A DNA stretch of 64,000 bases. Source: Archilochus colubris. Taxonomy: Eukaryota > Chordata > Aves > Apodiformes > Trochilidae. Position 1 is the first letter of the stretch. Each line of letters opens with the position of its first letter. The position numbers and the translations under genes were made by a program. Positions 49,801 through 63,300 of the stretch are shown here, piece after piece. Below the pieces are notes generated by a model. That model searched no databases and was not told the origin of the DNA. It saw only the letters and a program-made list of their open reading frames with translations. The DNA is taken from the NCBI GenBank assembly GCA_023079485.1, contig CM041092.1, positions 5,022,627-5,086,626 on the forward strand, written 5' to 3'.

Positions 49801-52800
49801 TAGCATATGGCTCATGTAAGAGTTGTAACCTCTGTCAGTAGAAAAGATACAGGACTATGTCTGCCTGGCAGGGATATTCCTGCTGGGGGCTGCACTTCCT
49901 CAGGATAGGAGGCTCTAAATGTGTACATAAATTTGTAATGTCAAAGAATGGTGTTCTAGAAAAAGAAATGTCAATAAATGTATTTACTAGCATTGCAGTG
50001 TTGCAGGTGAAACAGTACCAAAGTAGTGATGGGCTTTGTTTCCCCACCTGAAAGTATTGCAGAGTTTTTAATGGGTCAAAAAATAAATTTTAGGTTTGGT
50101 TGGGTTTTTTTTTCCTTTTGTTTTAGAGGTGGTAGAATTTACTGCAAGTAAACTGAAAAAATAGTAATAAATGAAGTTAAAAAAAAAATGTGCAATGAAA
50201 CATCTGCAAAAGCTCCTGTCCCCAGGCTGCATCTTTGCCTTTTGAGAACAGCCTTGATTTTAAAAGAGACTGGGATTGAACTGGAAGTTTCAAGGTCTCA
50301 TTTAGTTCTGAATCCTTAAAGCAGCATGAACACCCTTCTCCTGTGTGGTTGGGAAAGCAGATTCCTGAGGCCAAGACACAACTGCTTCAATGGATAGAGA
50401 ATCACTTTCTGCTTTACCAGATTGAAAATTATAGCAAACGAGCTGAGAATGAGGCAGCACTCCCTTTCCTTAGTTTTCAAAATCATTCTGATCTATGGAT
50501 GAAAACTTTTTCTTAAGTTGAAGCTGGCTCATGACCAGTTAGCTTGAGCTAGTTAAAGGCTTTTCAGAGATAAGAACACACAGACACAAGCACACACATC
50601 CAAACTCCTCCAAGCCTGCAGTTGGCCTCAGGCTCAGTGTTTCTAAGCAGCAGAATTTATGAGTTTGGGCAGTGGCCAGCTTGGCACTTGAAAAGATGTT
50701 TACCTTGAATCAATGGGCAATTTGCTCGTTGAAGATGCAAACTTTTAGCACAGAGAGGTCTAGAAGGCTGCCATCAAGGAAAAAAAAAAAAAAAGTGTTC
50801 TCATTGCTTCTGCTTGATTTACATCTTTTCTATTCATTAGGGTGTGACAGCAAATCTCCAGCCCCTAAACCAAAAGACTCTGGGATTTATATTTAACAGA
50901 TTTGAAATGGGAACATGAGTTTCAAATATCCAACTATTAATATCATGGCCTTTTTTACCTGCTGGAAAACAACCACTTCCAACCTTACAACTTTGTAAAG
51001 TTTACAAATGTACACTGTGGCTTACAGCCTTCTCCAGGCACGGAGGTTGCAAAGCATCACTTCTCAGCTGAATTTACCTGGCAGAGGAAGAATAGGGGGT
51101 ACTTTCTGCTGGCATGGCTCATTTGTCTGAGCATGAGGAGGGGAGGATAAGCAAACTGCTTTTTCCAATAGGGATTGCACTGGCTTCAACAGAAAATCAG
51201 AACTCTTACCAAAATATTTAAATTGGAACAAAAATTGGTTTGACTGCACCAAGCCAAGCTCTTGTTTGTATTCTTGAGTGTTTAACATGGTTTGCTGATG
51301 TGAAAACCTTACATCTTCTGAAAGTTCAAGGATATTTTTGTGTGGTTGGTTTTTTATGTATTAGGCTCCCTGTTCAATTGCTGATTTATTTGTCAAGCAG
51401 ACAGTTGCAGCAACATCTTAGTATAATGTAAAACTTCAGTATGTTCAGCTCACATTTCAAAACTTGATCTCTATTCTAACATTTTCAAAAGGGAAATCTT
51501 AATATTGGCACTTAAACCCATGTTTAAACATTCACTATACTGGCAGCTCTATTCTGCAAGATTTTGATGCTTCCAGGTGGTACCCAGTTCAGGTAACAGC
51601 TGAGACAGCTCAGAGTTGGGTAAATTCAGCCTCTTGTAGAGTGTGTGTGTGTCTGTGTCTGATGTACACATAATACACATGCACAGACCTTCCCTGCTCT
51701 TACCACATCTGGCTTGCACATCAAAGCCCACAGGTTTAGTGAAGTTTTCCTCATTTGCTGTCTCCATTTGGCAGGTAGGACATAGATAAGGTAGAGTTAA
51801 TATCAAGAATAAATATTTTTTTCTTGGGGAAGAAAACTGGAGTTTACTTAAGATTTTCTTCAAGGTTTTAGGAAGGGATTCCTGTCTTTTGCTGGTGAAT
51901 TATTTTAGCCAAAATGTTCTACAAGCCACTATGATTGATTTATTTCATATTTTATGAGTAGCCAGCATGAGCCACCTGTATCCTTGGTATGCAGAAGTTT
52001 TGACTGTGCTCAACTGTCTGTGATTTGGAATGATGGTTTAAAAAAATAATGTCTCAGTGTCAAAGGCAAAATCAGGCTGTGCAACATCAGGCATGACATA
52101 TTTAGGTTGAGCAGTAATAAACAGTTGGTAGGTTGGAAATTCTGGGCCTAGGTTCTCTTGGAGTTCACTTCATTTACACTTGGGAGGACTTTGTAAAGAA
52201 TTCATTAGTATCTGGGAAGCAGTAGGTGATAGTGATGGAAACACCTATAAAGTGCCTGTTCAGAAATGAACAAATTTGTATTCAGAGAAGGATATGAGCA
52301 AATTTCCTTTCTGTCACAGGACACAGGGCTGCAGTTAATGTCAGGAAGCAATAGTCACTCTACAGAGCATGAGCCAGGGTGAATTGAAATAATAACAAGT
52401 GTGGATGTAAGAATAAAAAAAAATTGATTGGTCATACCATGGAATTAAGTAAACACAGGAGTTGTCATGCTTGTTAACATATGAATCTCTGAATTTCAGA
52501 TGTTAGTAGCAGTCCTCAAAGAGACCTATCTGACAGTCATGTAATATTCAGAGAAGAAAATCCATGGATCTGTTTGCTCCTTGCCTCTTACCACTTAATG
52601 CTATTGCCTTTACTTATGCTGCCAGCTGACTTGAACAATATTTTATTTCCCTCCCCTTGTAGTGATTTTCAGATACACCAGGGCAAGTAACAGACCTTCT
52701 TTTGATACAGACTAAGAAAACTCACTTCTTGAAACATTTTTCCTCCTCAGCAGCACCTCCTTCATCCAAACTTCTGATTAGTTGGTGGCTTCCCTTTTTA

Positions 52801-55800
52801 TAGCCTCTGTTTGGTCTCAATTTTCCTAGGAAACTAAGGGAAGTAGGAAAGTTTGTTTGAAGTTTGTGTTGCCACACTCTAAACCAGACCTGTGGAGGAA
52901 CACAAGCTAACCAAAAACCAGTTTGAGAACAGTGCTTGAACCTGGTCACAGCAGGAAAGGACTTGGCAAAACAGAGCTGCCAAGGATGTGGCAGAGAAGA
53001 TGCAATTGACTCCGGAAGGGAGTAAGACCAACTCAAGCTGTGTATCTGCAGAAGTCAAGACTGACAGGACAAGGAGTTCTGTGTTTGCTTTGAGATCCTC
53101 CCATCCCTGAGATCCTTACCTGAAGAGCCAGTGCTGAGCCAGGTGTTCCCCATCTTGCACCTGTGTAAATGATCCACTAAGGAATAAAGGGGTAAAGAGG
53201 GGATTTTGCACAGGATGAGCCTCTGGCTTGGTTCAGCTTGTGTTGAAATCAAAGTGAACACACAGCTTTTCTTATGCATCCCTGCTCTGTTACATCCTAG
53301 TTCAGTTGGAGCAGTTTGATGTCTTCATTTTCTTCTCCATATTGCTTCTCATCCCTTATGCTTGGTGCTGTTTCTCAGAGCAAGGTGGATTCCATTGCTC
53401 ATTGTCCATAATTCGGACAGAAAGTTTCCTTTTCCTGGCAGAACTTCAGAAAATTATTTCTACAATCTTTTCCATTTCTTTTTTTTAAAAGTAGCTTTGG
53501 GGGGTACAGAGAGGCCAGAGCATGGGGAGTGCAAAGTCCTCCCTTTGTTATTGCCTTTGTGTTCCATTGCTTGCAGGAGCCCAAAGTTGGCAGTGGTTGC
53601 CCCTCAGCACGTGAGCTGCCATTTGACCCTCCTATGAAAAGGAAAAAAGTAAACACATGCAGGATAAAAGTGGTTTTGGTAAGAGTACAGATGCTGAGAA
53701 ATACAATGGAAAAGATTTTTGAGAAGAGATTTATTACTGTGCATATCCACACACAAACCTTACTGGCTAAGAGTATTTCTATCTTTCATCTAATGTACTC
53801 CAAAGAGATCTGACTGATTTTATCTGTTTCACTGTTGCCAGTTAGTATCAGGAAATATTGACTAAATTCTGTTAATAGTTTTCAGAAACATTAGCTTCAG
53901 AAATATTTCCATTTAGTCTGCAGCTCGTTAATCAAGTCGATGTTCATCTGTCCATAGAAGCTATAGAGTTCTGCAGTGAACATCTAATTGTAATTAACAT
54001 CATTGACCAGTTACAAGGCTTGAGCAGGAACAGATCCACGAGCGAGTGCTCTGAGCTTGCTGACAGCACAAGTCACACCAGATGGGGCACCTGGTGCCTC
54101 CTGTGCCTCAGAGCACTTTTTCTGCTATCTCAGATGGTGCTTTGGCTTTCTCTGAGATCATTATTACAAAATGTTTTGATTTTTTTTTATTTTTTCATTG
54201 TCCAAAGACCAGCTATCTGTATCACCTTGAAGGCAGCAGCACCAACAGATGAAGGCAGAGGTAATGCTGCCTCTGAAGTGCTTTATTATAAAGTTGTGCT
54301 TGCATTCTAGGATAGCCAGAACACAACTGAAAATGCCAACAACAAACTGACTGAGTGCTCACAGACAAAGCTCCAGTCACCCCTCCCAATGTACTTGCTC
54401 TAAAATATGACCTTTTTCTTCATTTCACTGTCAAATTATGCACATTCATTAACATTGCTTGAAGTATGGAGTGAATGCACATTGTGGTATTCAGTTTAAG
54501 ACATTTTTAGCCCTGGCAGACTAATTTATTAATAATAGTGTTTCAAGACAGTGTAAGACCTGACTTACAGGTCTTCTCAAGGGTTTAAGTACCAAAGCTG
54601 TCTCCAGGTGGTCTCATGGGACTACAAATATATCCTGTGGACAAAACAGGGTTGTGGGTGCCTGAATTTACACTTATATCACCAATAAAAATATGAGTTT
54701 TACTCCATTTTTGCAGCAATAGACCTGACCTCTTGCAAAGTAGAGCTCTGAATTCCCCAAACTTCAGGTACCCTTAGCACAAACCAGGTCAAACTGGGAT
54801 TTCAGTAAGCTGAGAATCTTTCTTTCTTATTAGAGAAATGCAGCACTGATGTCTATATTGGCATTTCTTCATGCTGTCCAACATCAGCCAGTACCAAAAC
54901 GGCACACAAACAAGTTTGGGCATTTGCATTCAAGTAAATGTATGGATAAAGGGGGCATCCTGCTGACTGTAATGCACAATAATCTACAGAAAGCAAAAGA
55001 GAGAAACAGCTGCAGTCAAAATCTCCAGAAAATTCTGCTATCACCTGCTGCAACCCATTGCAAACATTGAGGACTCAATGTTCCTGGATTTCAATGTTCT
55101 GAGTCACACAACTAAACAAATACAATAAGGATTATCTCTAATGTATGAAATGACACACTTTATCCTGCAGAAAGTTTGAGTATCCTACAGAGAAGGATTG
55201 GAATCCCAGGCAGAAACACAACTTACTTGCTTATACATACATCTGTGCAGCTGTTCAACATCTGTCCCCTGAGGGTACTGATATAAACATATGACAAACA
55301 GCATGTAAATATCTGGTAATTAATATACACAGAAACGTAGGTGGTGGAACAAATCTGAAGTCAAGTTACTGGAGGTGAGCCACAGATACCTGACAGCATA
55401 AAACTCCAAAAATTGCTCCAAAAGCATAAATGAGGAGCAATCCCAAGTTTATTCTGAGTCAGTGCCTGTTCTGTGGGGTTTGTATTCATTCCACTGGCTT
55501 TCAACCAGCAATCTGCAGAAGTTTTTTGGTTGTACCTAAGTGTTCCTAAAAGTTGAGTGAGAAAAGCAATTTTTTACTTAGACTTCTGCACCATAAGTAG
55601 GTGAGATTTTGTTAGACGTCTGCCTTAGAGGTCCAGTTTTCCACTGGGAGAGAAAAAAATTGCACCTACATATACAACCCTCAAGGTATTAATACTAGTA
55701 TCCTCCATGGTAACACCCCTCCACACAATTCTTTTTTTTATTAGATATCATTTTAATAATTCCAAGGCCTAGAATAGCATACAGCTTGATAATAGTTTCT

Positions 55801-57256
55801 GTAACTTCTTCCTATTTATCATTCACACATTTAAATGCACCTTAACTGCTCAACTGAATAAATACAATGCAAATTACCACTCTAATATATTAAATGCCAA
55901 ATACTATCTTGCCAGGAGCCAAATAAAGTATCTAGTTCTGTTTTGGCTCACTTCCATATTCACACATACTGGGGCTTAATGACAGGCACTTCATAATGTT
56001 ATTTCTTTGCAGAACTTCTTTCAGGGGAAAAGAGACTGTAATAAAGATGTGAATTCACAATTAGAGAGTCTCCTCTGTGATCAAGTTTAAATATATGGTT
56101 TTCTGTGCCTCTAGACCATTGCTTCTTCAGTTTTGCATCATCACTTTGGAAAGCTCCAATTCTTTTCTCTCATCAGGCATTGTGTTAAAGAAAGAAAGGA
56201 CAATTTAGTGCTTAAAATTATTATGGGCAGGTGTGGAAAAGACAATATGAAATGCCAGGTCATAGACAGGGTAGTAGATTAATCTGAAATCAGACAAGTG
56301 AATACAAGTGAAAATGCAAGAGGAGAAAATTGGGTGAGATGAGACAAAAGTGAGAAGGATGTGGGGAACCTTATTTAAAGAAGAAAATGGGAAAAGTCAA
56401 GGGAAAGGAACAAAGTGAAGAATGCTTTAGGATGAAGACTAATACTAGGGCATTGCAGATGGAGCTGACATGGGGAGGTATTGGAAAAAAAGAAAAGATG
56501 TGATACCTCACACTGATAAAAATTCATGCAATTCTTGGGTTGTTCCCAGGGCACAGGCTTAAGTTTGATTTACAATTTTGAGAGGAGTTGGCAGCAGTTC
56601 AAGCCCAGTTCAAGCTGAGGAGGATCCTGCTCTGGGGATGGTCATCCAGCCACCTCCTAGGGTGTGCAATTTCATTTCTCTGTGCTTTCTTTACTTGGAT
56701 TTGACTTGTTACCAGTAAAGTACCACTGTAAAAAACAGATAATGAAGTCATACAGCTCTCTTAGAATAAAAAAAACCATGACAGTTAGCAATAACAAGGG
56801 GCACCTGGGCTGTATTTTCTCCTCAGCATGTGATGGGTTTGAGAGCTCATATTAACAGTTTGCTGTGGATGAGAAGAGTAATTTAGCCATTTCCTATCTG
56901 CTAGAAGAGAATACATAAGATAGAAAAGCTATGACAATAATTTTCATGTATTGATGAAGTTGTAAGTCCCATTGTAATGTTATGCAAGCAATTGAGTGCA
57001 GTTATAGAATATGCACGTGTTAAATAAAGCCTGGTACCATTTTCAGTCTCCCAAGCAGCAGAAAGCAACTCTGATCCTATGTAAACAACATGTTTACTCT
57101 GTGCCTTCCTAAAGATTGTCACACAGCCTGTGTTCCTAAACACACATCTTATCTGAATATGCAAAGGGAAATGGAGGGGATGTGTTTCTCTGGTGGGAAA
57201 GTATCTTCTCCAGTGCTGGGACACAAATCTCCATTTGTTAATCATTGCATTTCAAT
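49801..57256 (+). other. LRP1B intron, non-coding
   Basis: AT-rich, with no exon or transposon body recognised. Contains an A run near 50779-50794, a short GT microsatellite at 51641-51652, and T-rich stretches near 53480 and 54180. Minus-strand frames of 104-117 codons (for example 51549-51863, 52722-53036, 53399-53752, 56901-57245) have no recognisable domains. The interval is assigned to intron because no downstream LRP1B exon was found. Confidence 0.55.
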
Positions 57257-57300
57257 TTAAGTTACCTAGTATAACTAGGTAACTTAATTTGTTACCTAGT
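57257..57300. repeat. Perfect 14-bp inverted repeat plus a third copy
   Basis: 57257-57270 (ttaagttacctagt) and 57274-57287 are perfect reverse complements around a 3-nt loop (ata). The inner 10 bases gttacctagt recur in direct orientation at 57291-57300. The arms start with TTAA. No transposase or longer element body lies alongside. Confidence 0.9.
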
Positions 57301-60300
57301 GCTAAGTGTAGAAAAAATAAGAGCAATGAAAGGGCCACTTCACATAACATAGAATTTTAAACAAATGTTCAAGTTTCAATTTTCCCTTACCCTTGGATGG
57401 GACCCAAATCATTCTGGACAAGACAAATCTGAGTTTTTCCTATCTAGTGTCCTGCTGCTATTTTATTTTGCTGTTGTGATACTGCAGAGAGAGAGAGCTC
57501 CTTGACTGCCATTTGACAGCCATGGGTGGATGATTGGAAGGTTAAGCCTCTGCAGTATGGATTTCTACCTATGGTCAGAAAACCTCAAGATGAAGATTGC
57601 AGAGACTTCCTTTTCTAAGCAGAGCTCTTATGGGTTTGGGAGGTGATCCTGTATTTCACTATTAAGAGCAATGACTGTCACTGTGGGTGCCAAACGTCTG
57701 GGGAAGGAGGTTTCAATTTAGGCTGGGAAGGACTAGGAAGAAAAGGAAGTACACATAAGACATCTCACTCACTACTTCTTTGCAACCAAAATGAATAAAA
57801 TGAGAGCTGCTCAACCACTTTTTATAACAATAAAATGCTTTACCTGACTCCTGGAACTGGTATCATCATGGGATAGATTTTTGTTTTCTGGGAAGCTGGG
57901 AGCAAGGTGAAGCCAGCCAGGGTGAATTATGGAAGAGAAGGAAAGGCAAAAAAGCTCTTAGAGTGCTCAGCATCCCCTTTAGCCTGGGTTGTCCAGGCAC
58001 TTAGTGCAGCTCTAATGGCATTATGTATACATCACTGAGCTCCATCTGATAGTCCCCATATTTTGTTTACCTCCCTGTGACAGTAAATAGTATCATTTTA
58101 AACCCAGAACAGTCAAGTCCAATCTATTGAAGTGCTAAACAGAGCAGTGCTGTGGATGGCAGAGCTAAGCCTCAAGCTTCCAGGGATATTGATGGCCCCT
58201 GTTTTCTATTTCCTCCATTTCCCTAATCTAATTGTCAGGCAAACTATGCTTCAAGTTTCAGATTCTCTGTAGGATTAGGTGTTCTTGAAAGCTACTTGGA
58301 CAGGAATGATGCTAGAAAAACAGGGGAAAATAGTTAAAATGCTAAGGTTTTCTCTGTGAGATGGCTCTTATTAACCATCCTGGTTTCCTGCAGATACATA
58401 ATTTATCTTCTCTCTGTCTGCAAAATCTAATCTTCTGACTAGGAAGTCTCATGGAACTTTAGACATCCATGCATAACCTTATTACTTCTTTCATCTATAG
58501 GAAAATCTAGACTTACATAAACTGGGTAATACCCTGGATAATATCCTGTGGAGGAGAACCCTGTGTTGCTGCTGGGTTTGGACATGGCTTTGGAGGTTGT
58601 TCCTGTTCTGGTTTATGTGATTTATTTTGTTTCCTCCTATTTTCTGTTTCTAACACCATTCTCCCAAAGCAAAGGTCTGGCTGCAATGCTGTTTGCATCA
58701 GGGATGTTTTGCAGTGGAGCTGTCAGAGGTCATCAGCTGACCATGTCCTGGCCTCTGTAGGTGGAATTCTGTACATGTTGCATTTGTATCTGCATTTATG
58801 GTACAGTTTAAAGAAAAAAAAATCATAAACAGGATTTATTACAAGGCTGAAGTCTTCTCTAATTGTATTTTAAATTATAAGATTGGTGACATTTACCTTT
58901 CATTGTGTCATTTTATTTTTCTTTTTCTCCTTCAAGCCAATATTTTCCAAACTCTGTTCTACTTAGAAATGTTTAATCAAATAAAAACAGTTATTCTTCA
59001 TCAGTGGATTTATAGCTAAAGTCATGATAGATTAAGGGAAAGAAATTGAACAGCTTTGTGACATAAATGATGAAGTACTCCTAATCATTATACACGCTTT
59101 CAAATTCATTGTGTGTTTAAAATACACTGAATTTATCTATGTGCAACATGAGATCTTTTCATGAATATGGTATTACTCTATATTGAATGTCAAACTCAAA
59201 ATCTCAAAAACAAACTGAAAGAATTGAGCCTTTTATCTCCCAAATAGAGACAGCTGAGACTGCTTAACCTTTCTGACTTCCAGTCAAGGGGCAGAGCTTT
59301 AAAACAGGGAGGTGAGGACTTGAGTCAGGAAGAGAATCTTGTTAAGGGATGGAGTTGGTGTGAATGACTGGGTGGGAGAGTTGGAAAGAGGTAGGAATTC
59401 AGAATAAGCTACAAATAGAGTCGAGTCTCATTTTACCCTGGGAGTGGATATAAAGAAGGAATATATAAAGGAACCTCATGAATTTGAAAAGAAGCCTCTG
59501 GTTGGTACAATCTGGTCTTCAAGTTAAACTTCCAAGTGCTGGATGTTCCTGGTATAACTGAATATTATAGGCAGTGATGTAAAAACTGATTGGTGGGAGA
59601 GCTCCCAGAGAGTTTGGGCATCTTTCTGGATTTTTTTAAAGTGTGTGTCCTTGAAACCTGAACTCTAAATCTGGCATGCACAAAGCAACTGGATCTCAGC
59701 AGCAATGGATGCAAGGATCTGTGAGTATGGGTTCATTCAGCTGCAAAATCTCAGTCCCTTGAAGTAACCCCTCTGCACAGAAACATGTCTTGGGGAAACA
59801 GAAGTCTTAAGAACAGATGTGCACTGTGTTGATAAAATTAAGCATCTTGTTCCAGCAGCTGCTGTCATCCCTGTGCAGTATTGCCTGTGGTAGGGACCTC
59901 AAGCTTTTCCCAAAAAGGCAGAGAAGCTCTTCCCAAAACTGATTTGTTATCAGGTTTTGTAGCTGTGTGTTCAGGAGAGGGTAGAACTGAGCATTTAGTT
60001 TGCATTTGTAAACTTTAGGTGCTGTGTCCTCTTCTTCTGTAGCACATAAATTAATTTTGCATGAACAAAATTTTACAACGTTGAGGTTTTACACTCAGTA
60101 CGTTTATAAGTTATTTTCCATCAGTGCAGGGCTTGGGAAAATAAAACAAATATTTACTGTACCTAGAAAACAAGGTAATGTGAATACATCTCTGTCACTT
60201 GATGATGTATTTAAGCTCTAGGCATGCTGCCTGATTGGTGTTTAGTAAATACCCAGCTACATGGGTCTTTAACAGATGGATAAGGCACAGGTATAGGAGT

Positions 60301-63300
60301 TACAAAAACCTGAGTTTTTTCCTGTTTTAATTCTTGTCAATTGTGTGAGCTCAGTGCTCTATGCCTTAGCCACACAACCTCTAAAAATAGTTTTGCTGAG
60401 TGCTTTGAGAAGGATGAAAATTAATGAGGATTTGTTATGAATGACTGATTAGTGACAGTATTTTTATTAGGAAAACTTGAAAAGAAGCTTAATAAATATC
60501 ATCCTTTTCAGCCCTTTTACCCTATGATTTTTCTTAGCTTTCTCGGATCACTGACTTCATTATGGGACATTAGAGGATGCATTCTGAAAACAACTGCTAA
60601 TAAAACACATGTGTATTCTGCTCTTATTGCTTCCATTTCTGTACTTCAAACAAAATGCATTCCCATTCCATCTGAAACAAAGACTAATGAATATCTTGCT
60701 AGCATCCAGTGATCTGTTATGAACACTGAGGAGCTTTATGTCCAATTATTATTTTTTTTCTATAAATAACTGGTGTTTTCATAAGTATGTGATGGTGGTG
60801 TGCAGTTTAAAAAATACAGAGCATTGGTTTGAAGCAGCTTGTCTGCTCCTGAAAATGAGAATAGCTGGATATCCTTGGTGATCAGGGAAACACCAGATAT
60901 TTTGATGTTTTAGTGCTTCAAGAGTAGAGCTGCTGGGGAAAGCTTTTTCTGCCCTGCAAAAGATTTTGTGTTCTGGAGTGAGGTGAACCTGGGAGCTTTT
61001 AAGATTACCAGGAGAGAGGAAAGGGATGGCCAAAGGAATTCCTCATTTCATGCTTGGGTCTTGCAGGTTGAGGTGTCTCTAGTCCTCCAATGGACCAGAC
61101 AAGTGTTTAGCCACCAGGTATTCTCTCACTATAGCTTTTCATCAATATTTTCCATCAGAGCAGAGATGAGAAATATTTTTTTGGCTTCTCCTGCATGCTC
61201 TTGTTCTGTGTGTAATTAGTATCAGAAATCACAAAAGCTTCAAAAGGAATTTTTGGGACAGGTTTTGTGATATTGAAATAGATACAGGCAGATCTGAAAA
61301 ACCCATCTTGCCAGCAACAGATTTTTAACCCATCCTGTGGGTTGTCTGTTACACTATGCTGCCCTTTAATAGAAAACTTCACGTGATGCCAGAATTACTC
61401 CTTAACAAAACATTCAACAAAAAAATCCTAATTAAGGTGTAGTGTAACTAATGAAAGATATTTCCTGCCCTCTGCTATCTACACTTTCTTTTGATATAAT
61501 TTTTCCTCATCTTTTGAACTGTCCTTTAGATTTTACAACTGAAATGTAGATAGTAAGATGAATGCCACCTTTTCCAAGACACGTTTGATAGCATGATGCT
61601 GAGATGGTGATTTATTACCTGTTAATAGCTGCTGATGTTCCAGCTTGGATGCTGAGTGGCAGAGTTTTAGAGAGCATGTTTTGAACATAGCCTGACATAG
61701 TTAATTGAGTTCAGCACATATTACAGCCTCATTTACTAGTTTAATTAAAATCAAAACAAAGGAAAAAAAAACAAAAAACCTCCAAAACTAACAGCAAGGA
61801 TACAGTTTTGAACTGTAATTGCCTGGTGCTTGAACCTTAGCTCCAAGTGCTTCTCTCTCCTTTAGTTGCTCTGCAGGGACTTGAGGTTCATAACTTGTGT
61901 TGTGAATTCTATCTTGGATCTGGCTTCCCAGGGGAGAATCCTGCCTTTCAGAGGTGTTTAGGCATGGGGAGAAAGTAATCAGGATTTTCAAAGGCATCTG
62001 CACATCTAATTGCCAGGGGTTTATCCTTTCTATTGCCATGGGATTAATTGGGATCTGCTGTGCTGCCATCTCTGCACTTGGTGCTGAACACAGGAACACC
62101 TTTAGGGAATATGAAATAGTATCTTTATCAATCTTTTTCATTATTTTTTTTTATTTATTTTTTAAATTTTTTTTGCACTAAACAGTGGAAAGACTGTTCA
62201 TAAGGTTGGAAAGAAAATCTCTGTTCTGCAGCAGGCAGTGTCTTGCATGTCCCAACCCAGGCTCTCTTCCCCCCAAGTGATTTCAGGGGTGCTGGGGATT
62301 GCAGGGTTGGTCACTGGGCTTATTTCAGAGCACAACAATTATGTTGGAACATAAAAAGAAGGGGGAAAAGCTTTAAGTTAATCTGTGCTCCCTTCAGCTC
62401 AGTCTGATGAGAGTAAATTAACTGCGATAGCAATTAAAATGTAAAGTAGATACCATTTTTCTGGTGGCAAATAGAATAATGTATAAATATATCAAAAATA
62501 GTCTGGAAATGTATCTGTTAATTATGCTTGTAGACTATAGGTTTAATTTGGTAAAGCAAGCAAACAAATAATCAGCTCTCTGCCCCCCTCCAAAATACAC
62601 AAGGCCGTGGATTTTGTTTAATTCATTTTACTTATGTTCAAAACTCACTAACTCAAATAAAGGCAGAATTTCAGACATCTTTCAGATCATCCAAATTTGA
62701 GATATGCCATGCAATTAAGAGAACAGCTTCCAGAAGATCTCAAATCATATTCATTAATTCTGAATTCTTCCAGTTTCTTGAGTAAAATTTAGAAGTAAGG
62801 TTTGTAATCCTTAGGAAAGGTGAGAGCATGAAGTTAGAACTTGCCTATGAGTACTCTGTGAATAAAAGCCATGAATTTCCTTTGGTGATATTTTAAAATA
62901 ATTATATGTATTTATTAACATCATAAGTTGTATAATTTTAGTTGAGAATATTTTACCAAAATATATCTTTCAGCAACTCTTAACACTATATGTCAAGACT
63001 ATTTAAAAGTAGAGGTGCAGCCTCTTCTAAATAATTCATTGAAAGAGTCACAGATGTTTCTGAATGGGAGGTAGGAAGGGTCACAAAAAGATGTAAGGCA
63101 GGTTAATATCTATTTGTCATGACTAGTAATAATTTATTTGTTTGGAAACTATTCCTAGAATACAATTTGATTGTCCAGATGTGATTTGTTCAGCACCTAT
63201 GAATTCCAACAAAAATATTTTTAAATGAAAGCAAATTAGGCTGACTGTCAGATTCTACAGTGTGGTTTTAGATATTGAATCTTAATCACTATTGTAATAA

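Noticed and set aside
56901..57245. 114-codon minus-strand frame
   Set aside because: No recognisable family or motif; consistent with a chance frame in intron DNA.
61788..62141. 117-codon minus-strand frame
   Set aside because: No domain recognised and there are opposite-strand frames of similar quality; not supported as a gene.
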